A DNA stretch of 64,000 nt from NCBI RefSeq assembly GCF_018691265.1, contig NW_024881283.1, positions 10,101,731 through 10,165,730 on the forward strand, in the 5' to 3' direction. The translations under genes were made by a program, and so were the position numbers. Source of the DNA: Tyto alba. Its lineage: Eukaryota > Chordata > Aves > Strigiformes > Tytonidae. A model generated the notes under the pieces. The model made no database searches and was not told where the DNA came from. It saw only the letters and a list, made by a program, of their open reading frames with translations. Positions 10,968 through 22,633 of this stretch are shown piece by piece; the stretch's first letter is position 1; every line of letters starts with the position of its first letter.

Positions 10968-13900
10968 CATTTTTTAAACAGGATGTGGAATTTTAAGTCT
11001 TGCATAGGTAGGAGAGAAAACAGCCACAGCTCCAAGAATCACAGACTTCACTGCTGACTCAACAGGCAGCACAAGAACTTTGCCTGGGCATGCTGTGCAG
11101 CACAGACAGAAGGTCATGGGGCTGACAAGAGAGGGCTGCACCAAGCAAACACCACCAGGATCCATTTCTGCTGGAGTGTGCTACTGGAATCTCATCCCCG
11201 TTGATTCATGCCAGTCCTGGAGTCAGATTTCCTTTCAAAAGGCATCCCCACCCTGCACGGGTAGTGTTCCCACCTGTAACGGCATCTCCTGCTCTTCCCC
11301 TCTAGAAATCTCATGCCTGATTTTACTTAACAGACAATGCAGTGCTAATTACAAGCTTGCAGGAAGTGTCTGCGCTTGGCTGCATCTGTTTGTACATAAA
11401 AGATATTCCTGACCATTGCACTTTCTTTAAAATTCCAATCTGGGGAGCACAAGGGGGGGCACAGCAGCAGAGGCCCTCCCGTACCCCACTACGGTTTTGC
11501 AATGTTATCGTTTTGCAAACTCCAATCTTGGTCACAGTGACAAATGTTTGTACAGGCCGCTCTGGCTGTACCCATCAGCAGACACCAGTGGTTGAGACAC
11601 AGGATTTAAAGACTTTTTTGCAGTTCTCAGATCCTCCTCTGGTGTCCTGTTTGGCAGCAGTCTGCTGGCCACAGCTGGAATAACACAGCCCGCGGCCAGA
11701 GACGCCACATTCCTGTCTCCCTCCTCTTGCACATACCATGATGCTATGATGGAGCTGAGAGAATCCAGCACTTCAGAAGCCGTCAGACGCTGCTGCGGAT
11801 CCAAGACCAGCAGTTTTCGGATCAAGCACACAGTGTTTTCCGAGACCCGTCCATCCCTGGGAGAGAGGACGCGTGGTGAGCCCGCGGTGGGCAGAGGCAG
11901 CAGCAGGCTGGACGCGCTGGGGACGCGGGTCAGAGCCAGCGGAGCCACCACCGCTCCGACCGAGACACCCCAGAATTAACCAGGAGGTCGAGTCTCTGTC
12001 CCTGCAGCACTGGGCCTTTCGCACCTTTGCACCAGACGTCCCAGCTCCACTACTGCTTCCTCGGTGTCTACTGCACACAGCCTTTGTTCCCATTACTGCT
12101 GCAACCCTCAGGGGCTTTGAGTGAAGCCCCTCCAGCCCCGCCTGTCCCAGTCAGGCCCAGAGCACCGCCCGCCCAGGCACTAAGGGAAGGGCCTCCCCGG
12201 GACAGGCCGTACTCACTCAGGGATGGTGTACTCGGCAGCCTTGATTTTGCGGAAGAGCTCCTGAGGTATGCTGTCGTAGAAGGGGAACTGGCCATAGAGC
12301 ATGGTGAAGAGCACCACACCCAACGCCCACATGTCACTGGGTTTTCCACGGTACGGCCGCCCTGCGGGGAGCAAGGAGACACAAAAGCAACAGCCTTTAC
12401 GACACCGCTCACCTCTGCGGCCCACCACCAGCAGCAAGGGCACTGGAGGAACCCCTGCATGCCATGCTTTTTTCCAAGTATTAATCAAGACACTCGAGAC
12501 TTCCTATCGCAAGACACTAGGAAACTCTTTCAAAGCTGCACCCTTTGCAAACAAGCAAAGTCGTGCATCTCCACACGGGTGCCTTCCCTTTCCCTACAGG
12601 GCAGGGCCATCCCTGCTGAAGGGCCTTGATGTGATCCAAGAGCATCAAGTAATCAGAACCAGTTCCTACTGTGCTGGAGCTCCCACTCGGCTCCCCGTGG
12701 CGTCACTGCCGGAGTCCCCGAGCCTCGGAGGCTCCACAGATGGATGCTCCCTGCTGCAAGTCCGGGTCAAAGGAGAAGGGAATTTAAGGGCCAGCGAGCA
12801 CAAGGCAGAGGGAGGCAGGAAAGAGAGCCCAAGAAAGAGAAGTGCTCTTTTGATGAAGAGTGGCCCAAGATTAACGCCAACCTCGCCGCCCCAGCGGCAC
12901 AGGTCGGCGTGGAAGTGCAGCCCAAGCCTCTGCACAGCCAGCTCAGAGCGAGCCCATCGAGACGGGGCTCTGCCTGCGGGATGGACCCAGCACAGGGAGG
13001 TGCTTCCCCCACGCAGAGGCATTGCTGAAAGCTGCTGCAGCCCCAGCACGCCCCGGGAGCCGCGCGATGGAAAACGCTGCTTTAAAGCCCCCTCAATCGC
13101 ACGATAAATCAGCAAACAGCAGCGTGCATGAGGGTCAAAAAATTCAACTCTGGTGCTGTACCACAGCACAGGACCGAGGGAATGACTTCCTCTGACTCAC
13201 GCAGTGAGTCACTGCTGCAGCATCTGTTATTTGTACTAATTATTCTTTGCTTTATATGCTCAAAAAAAGGCACCTCTCCCTCCTCCTCCAGCTTTTCCTG
13301 CGGTGACATTTCAGTAGCCATAAAACATAAGCCATCTCTTAACAGAAGACAGCTTCTCCTGGAGACCTAAAACAATGATTAAGTCTTCAGGTGTTTTAGC
13401 TTCCTCTTGCACAGGAGCATTAACAATACAGAGGGATGCTCAGAGTCTGAAGGTGGTGGTGAAGCCCGGAATGTCCTCAAGTAACTTTTCCCCTCGATGC
13501 CTGGGGGGGGGGGGGAACTGCAGACCGAGCTCTTTCGGAACAGCGTTTTCAAGAGCAGAGGATCGGGCTGCACAGACGCGCCGTGGGGAAGGGCTGCTGG
13601 CAGAGCTGGAGCGCAGGGCGATTGCACCCGAAGGTCAGCCCAGGCGGAGCTGCAGCAGGATGCAGCTCTAACCAAGGCCGTGCCTGGCTGGCTCTGCGGC
13701 AGCCTCAGCCGTCGGAGCAGCCAGCAAAGGGCCTGTTCAGCACCACGCGGCACGTGGCCTACAAACAGGCCGCTCAACCCCCCTGCCCAGAGAGCTGTTA
13801 GAAGAAACGTGGGTGCTCGCGGCCGAGCTGTGCTGGCAGGGAGGGTGAGAGGGCAGAGCAGTACCCCGGATGAGCAGGAAGGAGCAGCTCCATGCAGTCT

Positions 13901-16900
13901 TTACCAGACACCAGCCACTTGAGCTGCAACTGCTCCAAGTTCCTGCAGGGCAGTTGGCTCATATCATCCATTTGGTTACAGGGGCCTCAGGATATCCTGC
14001 AGAACAGGAAAGGCCTGCAAAAAACACATGTTCCACCTCCCTGCCTGCCTCTGCTCCCTTCCTGGCTTAGTCCTGCCCAGGAGGGAAGCAGCCTCAAACC
14101 TGCCTGGCAGATCACGACGGAAGAGCTCAGCTACATTTATTGCTGCTGCCTCTAAACCTGACAACAGACTTACTGGGGGGAGCCCAATGGGTCTGGAAAT
14201 TTCAGGACTAGCTCCCTCTGAGGGCATTTCTGAAATACAATAGCTTGGGATACCAGGAGCAAGTAACCCGGATCTTCAGCAGAGGTGTTTCCAGTACCCT
14301 AGATGTTAACCTTGCATAAACAAATGTGACAGGCTGCCAAGGATGCTGGCTTTCACACTAGCTCTACGCACACCCGCGAGTGATGCTTCCCAACATATTG
14401 CCAGCTTGTCCAGAAAACTGTTGGTGCTGATCATCTACTGTCCACAGTTTTAGGCAGTTTCCCATCATCCAAATACCAGCTCAGCCTTGCGGATGGATAA
14501 CCCCTAGGCAGGTGGGATGCATCAGGGGCGATCTTGGATGGCAATGTATAGTTCAGCTTCATCCAAAGGGAATTTTACCTGTAAGCATCAGGAATACTCC
14601 GCAACACGAGCTAATGCATAATAACTGGAGTCGATACAGATGTTTCATATGCACAGCCCCAGCTGTAAGTGCGCCCTTGATGAGAAGAGAAGAAAACCCC
14701 CCGAAAGTCTCCAAAACAAAGCCTCGGTCACTACGCTGACAAACAGGAGCACCACTGCCTGCTTAGCTATTGCCAGCACAAAAGTTAGTATAGTAGCAGA
14801 CCTTGGAGCTCATGGAAGAGAAATCTCCTGAAGTAACTAAATAGACAGAAACCACATCTGTTTCTGAAAGTCTCATGCACTGGAAACAGTTAAAAGGCAG
14901 GAGGACATTAGGGAAAGCTGTTTTTTGCCAGACTTCTGCTTTAAGGCCTGTGCTGGAGACAAGGCATAGGCCAGACTGCTGGCCACAAGATACAGCCCAA
15001 ACAGACGGCTGCTCTGGACTGGTGTCATCATTCCTTTATTTTTAAGTAACTCCTCCCAGTCAGCCCAGCAGCTGCCCAGAGGGTCAACAGTTCCCTTCTG
15101 GAAGCAAGTAGCAGCTGCAGCAACTGCTCCTCTCAGTGTATGGTCTGGAATAAGCTGACATTATGGTGGGATTTGGACCGACTGCCTCTCAGGCCTAGGG
15201 ATTTTCCTGCAGCTTAAGTGAAGCCTCAGGAACAAGATTCAGACGTGGGACACGGAACGCCTTGTCTGCAGTCAGACGTATTTAGGAACAGGCAGGGAGC
15301 TTTTAATTAGCTTTGAAGTTCAGACTAGCCTTAAGAAAAAAGTTCCACTTGCTCCTTCCTTCCATGCTTCCCCAGTTGGAAAAACAGACCAAGTCTCATA
15401 ATTGGACCCTAATTAAGAGGCTCTCAGAGAAGGCAGGTCACATATGGGAACACAACTAGATGTCTTTCATTTATTGTCAAGAGCCACAATTAAATGAAAC
15501 CAGGCTAAAGTGTGGGGGCTGTGAAGTCCCAGTGGGGGCTGAAGGGGTTTGCTCACCGCTGAGCACATCTGGGCTGATGTAGGCAGGGCTCCCTCGCTGG
15601 TCTTTCAGCAGGTCATCTTCACTCACCAGGTGCTTTCCAAGACAGAAGTTTGTTATGGTTATTCGATGAGTCCTGGGGAGAATCAGAAGGCATCAGTGAA
15701 CGAGGACCATCCCTGCACTAGCCAAACAGCACAAACAGAGGAACTTAAACTGTGTGTCTGTGGGGCTTTTTGGGAAGCTTGAAGTGCTGGGAAAAAGACA
15801 AATGGAGCTGTAGGATCAACTCCATCACAAAGGGGAGGGATTCCACAGCTCTCGGCACAGCTTGCAAGACTCTTAGAGGGGGAATAAGAGAATCTCTTAC
15901 AGCTGTGGACAATGTCTACACCCGACCTGAGTGGCACGTGTAAGCATGGCTGCGAGCACAGGGTGCCCATGTAACTTGCCCACCTTGCAGCCCCACAGCT
16001 GCCTTTGGCCAGCCCTCCAGGGGCACCCTAGCCAGCAGCACAGCACCCTACAGGCAGCAGCCACGCCAGGATCTGCACGTGTGTGCTCGCTGACCATTGC
16101 AGGGCACGAGTGATAAAGCAGAAGTTTATTTTAACTGCTGACTCTCCCCTATGTTTCCCAACTACCATCTCTAAAATCACCTTCTCCGCACAACATTTTC
16201 TGGAAGCTGAGGGAAAATACCCTACAGAAGGGCTGCCCCACATCCAGCCTCCGTGCAATGTTTGCTTACGTGTCGCCAGCAGATGAGCTACGGGACCTCT
16301 GATCAGATTCAGTACAACCACTTTTGTGTTACCCAACAGTCCCACAGGAGGAGTCTGGTGGCAGTTTGACCTGATCTGCAAGACTGTTTTTCACACACAA
16401 GTATGCAGAACAGAGAAAGCCTAATCAACATCCAAAAAACCTCCTGAGAAGAGGTGAGAACTGCAGGTAGATGTAATTTCTCTACTAAGGTAGCCCTACT
16501 TCCATATGGTATTGCCAGCTCCAATTAATGAATTTTTCCAGGGAAAGTGAGCTCATTACAAAACTACCATCACATTAAATCTTTCATGTCACTCAGATAA
16601 TTTGGGTTTTAATGTACAACTTAAAGGATGGAGCAGAAAAACACTGTCTAGAAGATTTCTATATTCTTGAAAAGTGTTACACAACTAGAGCCTGAGAGAA
16701 TGAATCAAGTCAGTCACAATAACCAAGAAAAATTTCCAGCAAGTCTAACAGACAAGTGAAATAAAACCAAGTGTGGGCTGGCAATGGAGAGTTGATCATT
16801 AAGAAAGACAGACTTGTGTTTAAGAAGTGTTAGCTTCAACTGTCAAGAGACTTCCCTGGCTGAATAATAATCTGCAGGATTTGTTAAGGATTAAAAGACT

Positions 16901-19900
16901 AAGTGTTCTAAAGGACACTAAAGTGTTCAGGGTTGCTTGGTTTTATTTCCTAACTGAAATCTGATCTAATCTGTAATCATCCAACTACTGCACTGGCTAA
17001 CTGGAAAACTTGCAAGGCTTTAATGTCCATATCTCACAGGGAACAGAGTCTGAGGGACCTTCATTAGCCCAGGGTGTAACATGCCTGGTCAGGACTTCGC
17101 AGTGATACGTTGCTACCTCCACTCCCCCGCCAACAGAAGAGACCCGGCTCTCTTGTGAGCACGGCTGGAACAAAACAAACATTTCTGGTCAGCCCAAACG
17201 GCTGGTCCTTTCCGTGCTGATCTATTCTTATGCCTCACCCACCCCTTCATATGACTCACTGCTGTAGAGGCTACAGTTTTTCCTCACCAAATCTGATGGT
17301 CTTGCTAGTGAAAAGCAAAAACATAGTATGTAATACAATGAATTACTTTGGCAAGTGTGCTCCCGAAGCTTCAAAAACACCTCCCCCTCCCTGCCAGTGG
17401 GGGCCCCTGTGTGCAGCTCTATAGTGGGATGCTCCACTGCACCCTTTGCCCAGAAAAGAAGGGGAGCTCTGGGTGGATCCTTTAAAGCAGCAACCTTTGT
17501 CTGTCTCTTCCTAGCAAGAAGGAGAATCAAAGCAGCAAGCAGAAGATAAGGCATACATCTTAAAGCAGATCTACAGAAACGACTTAAATCAATTTACAGG
17601 TGGCCCTGAAAAGCACTAGCTGCTCTGTGTGTGGGAGGAACCAAGAAGTTCAACCTCAGAAGGTAAAATCTGTTTGCTTTCAAACAGTATTAGGTAGGAG
17701 AATAAAAGCAAATTGTGACCACAGCGAACCCACATGCTTTGTGCAGAACCTGGAAGCCTACAGACCTAAAGCCTTCCAGTTTTTTATTCATTCCACAGAA
17801 AACCAGACAGTGTGAAAAGACAGCAAATTCCACTCAGTCTTAATGCTAGCGCAAAATATTTAGTCAGTAATGTAACACTGAAGGACACAGCAGAGTATCT
17901 GAACTGGAACTAGCCTGCCAACTAAACTACATAACCCAGGACAACCAAGACACTCCAAGGAGCCACCAAGCAGCGCGCACGCTACCGCCAGCGGCCGCTC
18001 GCTCGTGCTGCGCTCGTGCTCTGGGGGGGCTGGTCCCTCCCGTGCCCGCACAGCCCCCGAGACGGGCTGGACATGGCTGCCTTATAAACTGAGGCTTGCA
18101 CCGAACCAGCTACTGGGAACAAGGAAGCTATTTCAAGCACAAATACAGACTAGACAGAAAAGCTTTTGTTTAGATAAGTAAATATTTTACTGCTAGCAAA
18201 AACACAGCAGTGCAACAGTCAAAGATTTAACACCGCTGTGATTATAGTAGACTGCAGTGTTGGGAATTCCTTTAGCACGATGGAAAGTGAATTATGTGAA
18301 CAGAACCACTCACCACATTTTAATTCTTTTTTTTTTTTTAAAAAAAAAACTATCTAGAAAGTATTTCTCTTGCAGGTTTCTAAATTACTATAAAGCTTAG
18401 TTTTCAGAAATCTGAATCCAAAAAGAAGTGCTGATGTGAGGTCACAAGCATGGTGGAAGAGTGAACTATCTAGGCTGGGGTCAGTTAATTTTTGGAGACT
18501 AACTCATATAATTTTGAACTGGATTTGCATTTCTGCACAGGCTGTTTCCACTTCCCTCACTCTTTTCACACAAGAGCACTCTCAACGAGTGCTGCTGCTG
18601 ATCCTGTTTCCAATAGAAATCTGCTTCAGGGAAGAAACGTAAGACAACTGTCAGAGCAGCAGCTCTCCAGCAGACTTACCTTTTGTTTAGCACCATGTTT
18701 CCTAGTTTCAAGTCTCTGTGCACAATATTTTTCTGTAAAATGTATAAGAGCATAACGTGAGCAAAATCATATTTGTTATGGAAGTATAAATCCGATACTT
18801 GGACAAACACACTAAACAACTTCTGAAATCCTGTCACCTTCTCTCTCAGAAATAACCTAGGTCAAGGTTTCAAGTCAGGTTGCATCCCGGGTACTCTGTA
18901 CACTTCATTTTCGATTCTGGTCACAAGGACAGAACAAGAAAATTTGCTACTTTGAACACAGACAGGCTTGCCTGAAATCAAGAGACCTGAAACTTAAATG
19001 TCCAGGCTCATTATGACCAACATGATGAGCATTCCCTCAAAGATACATGCTTCACCGCTCTGCCAAGGAAGGAGGGGTTTCCCTTGCCTCAGGGTAAGAA
19101 GTCAAACATCGGCAGAATCCATTTTTCTTACAATGATTTCTAGTTCATTGATCTCAAACTTGGAGGTTGAGGTTCTGATCTCAGAAATCAATTCTTACAC
19201 TGTGATTTATTTTGCTTCAAAAGGAAATAGCTTGAAGTGCTTCCTGCATTTGATTAGCCTCTGCTCTCCTCCTGGACCACCCTTTCTGAGGTTAGTAACA
19301 CTACAGTTCACCTGATCTGCATTTAGTCCAGCTGGCCCCTCTCCACAGTCAACAAATGCTACGTTATCAGCGAGAAACCTGAGGGCAGGGGAAGGGAAGG
19401 GAAAGCTCTTTCATGGCTTGGGGCGTGAGGTCTTACACAGAACACTGTTACGGGGAAACAGCTGAAACATCCATCCTCTGTAACCTTGTCACTGCCTGCA
19501 CAAGGAAGTTTTAAAACATCTATTATACTAACGTGGGAAAACTACGCCTTCCACACTGAAAAGGGATAACGAAGATCTTACCTTATGTAATGCTTCTACC
19601 ACTCGTACCACATCATAAAATATCACTACCGTCTCCCGCTCACTTAGTCTCTTCTCTTTAATGACATAATGCTGCAGATTGATCAGATCTGCTGTTTTGT
19701 CACTGAAATCATGAGCACAGAGACAGTCTAACACAAGACAAATGCGCTTCTTCATTTTTCTGACCATTCTGTTGGCTTCTAGATCTTCTATAATTTCACA
19801 AGCTCGGTCCTGCAGGGAGGCAAACAAATGATCGATAGTTCAGGGAAGCTATCCGGGTACATGTACTTACAGACAGAACACTGGAGAATAAATAACTATG

Positions 19901-22633
19901 TTGTGATCTCAAAATAAGCCAGTGCAATCATAGCAATCGTTCTTTGCCCTCAGTCAGGATTTCAAAAGGAAGATACATGATCTCTATTTACAGAAGTTAG
20001 AGAAAGTCTATGCTGTTTGGCTATATGTGTATATCAGCACTGATACTGTTTATATAGACACAGATACCTTTAGATAAAACCTAAAAAAAAAAACAACCTC
20101 TACATAGTGGTACAGACTGAATACTAGGGATCCAACACATTATTAATGAGAAGAATGCAAATCTTAAGACACAATTAGCAGTTCTTCCATAACATCAGAA
20201 GGGACAGAGCTGAGCTAGACATTCGGCTTGTTTAAGATATAGCACAGATGGCCTCAAGTGAAAAGTCTGTTGACAGAATTTAACCCACAAGCAAGGCAAT
20301 ATCAACATCCAAACCAGGAACTCCTTTCAGCCCATAAACAGCTCTAAAGGCATTAACAGCGACACAATTCACTCACACAAGACACTGATCAGCACATTGA
20401 CTAGTTTAACTTGCTAAAACAGTTTCCTGGCAATTTGTCCCCTCTTATAAGTCATCATAGAACAGGACAGACTGGAAAGCACAAACTCCATGTCAAAGGG
20501 TGCTCTGAGGCCACAAATTGATTTGCCAGTGAAGCAGTTATTTTCCTATTTAAAGGGGACAGTACTGAGCACCTGTCCCATCTCTGAATGCTCTCCCATT
20601 TCCCAAATCCCAAGCCCCATTACATCTCACTTAACCCTCAAAAGCCTCTGCCACAAACTTGCTGTTTGAAGCAGCAGCGGTTCATCTCAGCGGTGTGCTG
20701 GTAATTCTTTACACACAAGAACAGGGTCAGCACAAACTGTACATTTAAAAAAGCAGCTCAAGCCAAAAGCAATTACTGGCATTCCCTCGGCCTGGATGGT
20801 GACCAGCTGTACCTGAAAGAGCCCATGATGATGAACCACTCCTTCCTGGTTGTGGAGCAGGGAAAGGAGAGAATACTCTGTGTGCAATAGCATCTTGCCC
20901 TGTCGTTCCTCCTGGGTTTCTATTCCTTTATCACCCCTTTCTTCTAAGGTGAGAATCTTCAGGAAAAGAGAAAACACCTTTACAGTTCCCAGAAAAACCC
21001 AAATGCCCCCAACTTCTCTCATTTTCGGTATTCACATGTGTTCAACAGCTGATGTAATTGCTCTGATGTCTGCATACCTGCCACAAACCCACCAGAACAT
21101 CTGTGCAGGATGCAGAGCGTAAGCTTGATTAACACAGAAAAGCCGCTCAGGTGGCTTTTTGCAAATATCCCAGGTGATTTCTCCCACTGGATTCGCTCCC
21201 ATTTCAGGCACAGTGGAGCAGATCAGAGGGCTCCAGGAGAGCAGCACGGCAGCCACAGAGGCCTCATCTCAGGGCTAATCTCGACACCAGATCTACGCCT
21301 GGCAGAACTGCCCTGCTGAGGGGAAGTTCCAGCAGCAGTTTCCGACAGCACACCAGTTCAGCCTACACCACACACTACTGCAAGTGCTCCTGTCACAAGA
21401 GCTGAAGTTAGAGAGCCCCTGAGATATGGAAGCCCTACAGTTTGCTTACCTTTAGCTGATAAAAGTCATCTGTCCCATCCTTTCTTGCCAAACACTGAAC
21501 AATACTTGGCACAGGGGAGTTACCTAAACGTGGACCTAGCAGCACAAAGCAAAAACAGACTTGTTTTCCTTTAAGCAGCAATGACTAATTCAGGGTTACA
21601 TCAGTATCAAGTGTCATGCAGTTTACATTAGTTTAAACTAAGTTCCTTTTTTTTCAGGAGACTAAGTGCATTTCCACAAATTATGATCTAAAGAAAAAAA
21701 GAAGTATTGAACTCTGAAACCTTTCTGGACAACGTTTCATTTGTTCACTGGAGAAACATTTAACAAAAGCTCACACATGGCACAGCTGTTTTCAGAAATT
21801 CAAATTTCTGCATGCCTGAACCATACAGCTTTTACATTTACTAGCAACACCCATGGCAACTGCTATTACCACACCTCTGAACCCAACTGCCACCCCTGCA
21901 GGGACAGCTCAGGTACACAGGTTAGTCCAAATTTCAACTTAATACAGTCTCCACTCTTCAGTCTAAATCAATCAGCTTCCAACTGATTATCCATTGGCTC
22001 CCACACTGTGAAGTCCATCAAGTTTTTGAGAGCTGTTCTAACTAGTTCTGAACAACTATTCTAGCAACTCTCAGAAGCTAGCAGAGTGGTCATGCCTTGG
22101 CACATACCACTTACAATGACCACTACTGCATTATTAAGTTGCCTATATGCTGATTTGACAGCATATTCCAGGCAAGCAGAGTTGATCATTTCCCCAGAGC
22201 TCTACCCAAAAAACCCCTTGAATGAATTTCTTCTTTAACAAATTTTAAGAATACAGTAAAAAAAAAAAAGGGGGTAAAATCAAGGTCTCATATTTATCTT
22301 GAAAGCCATGCCTGTCTTGCTATATTAGTATTAGAAATCTTCCTAGCTTGACCAGCTGCAGAAGCTGCGAGGGCTGCTGCTCTGCTACCTCAAGTGAACT
22401 GCACTCTGAGGTAAGATGCTAAACTACACATCTGCTTTGCCTCTGTTTATAGTGCCTTTTATTTTCAGTTCTGCATCAGCAGTTACCTTGAAAAATAAAG
22501 AAGAAAACCCTCCCTGCTTACCTAGTATAAAAGGGCCTGCTCTCTTGGCATTATTTCCAGAAATCCCTGTACAAAGAGCTTTTGCCTTAGTGGATGTTTC
22601 CCCAGCTCCTCTGTCTGATGCTCGCCGCTTCAT
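9623..22633 (-). CDS. STK40: STK40, Tribbles-related pseudokinase, complete coding region (left copy)
   Basis: Ten coding exons: 22633-22522, 21535-21450, 20956-20813, 19809-19582, 18732-18680, 15672-15557, 12361-12217, 11856-11737, 10719-10635 and 9841-9623 (TAG 9625-9623). They sum to 1308 nt, 435 aa, the human length, with every phase consistent. The start MKRRASDRG matches human. The kinase fold runs from about residue 35 to 332. The glycine loop is degenerate, Lys66 sits at the VAIK position, and HRDLKLGN (195-202) is kept, but DFG is replaced by NFC (216-218). This fits a pseudokinase that cannot bind Mg-ATP normally. LQVVPDIDD (345-353) is the COP1-binding VP-type motif, so the protein probably bridges COP1 ubiquitin ligase to substrates. 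The C-terminal exon ends AQRYLRK. Introns fill the spaces between exons and hold no other gene I recognise. Confidence 0.97.
10940..10967. repeat. Poly-T tract, strongly length-variable between copies
   Basis: A run of about 27 T in the STK40 intron upstream of the 10719-10635 exon. The matching site in the right copy (near 56569) has only about 10 T, one of the largest length differences between copies. Confidence 0.9.
13193..13211. promoter_or_regulatory. Palindromic paired AP-1-type site in STK40 intron (left copy)
   Basis: TGACTCAC, a GCA spacer and GTGAGTCA form a perfect 8-bp inverted repeat, giving two TGACTCA AP-1/MAF-type sites facing each other. It lies in the STK40 intron between exons 15672-15557 and 12361-12217. 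It is identical in the other copy (58802-58820). An enhancer role is inference. Confidence 0.45.

Larger units (their letters stand above)
1..18388. repeat. Left copy of ~18.4 kb duplicated block
   Basis: This stretch aligns colinearly and in the same orientation with 45635-64000. The offset is 45634 at the left edge, 45629 after the poly-C near 2738, 45619 around 9600, 45609 around 12000 and 45612 at the end, so length differences are small and scattered. Both copies carry the 3' part of SH3D21, EVA1B and the 3' half of STK40. Differences are single-base changes plus indels, many in mononucleotide runs. The copy runs off the left window edge, and the alignment stops at 18388 only because the right copy reaches the window end. 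A false haplotypic duplication is favoured over a real one (inference). Confidence 0.97.
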
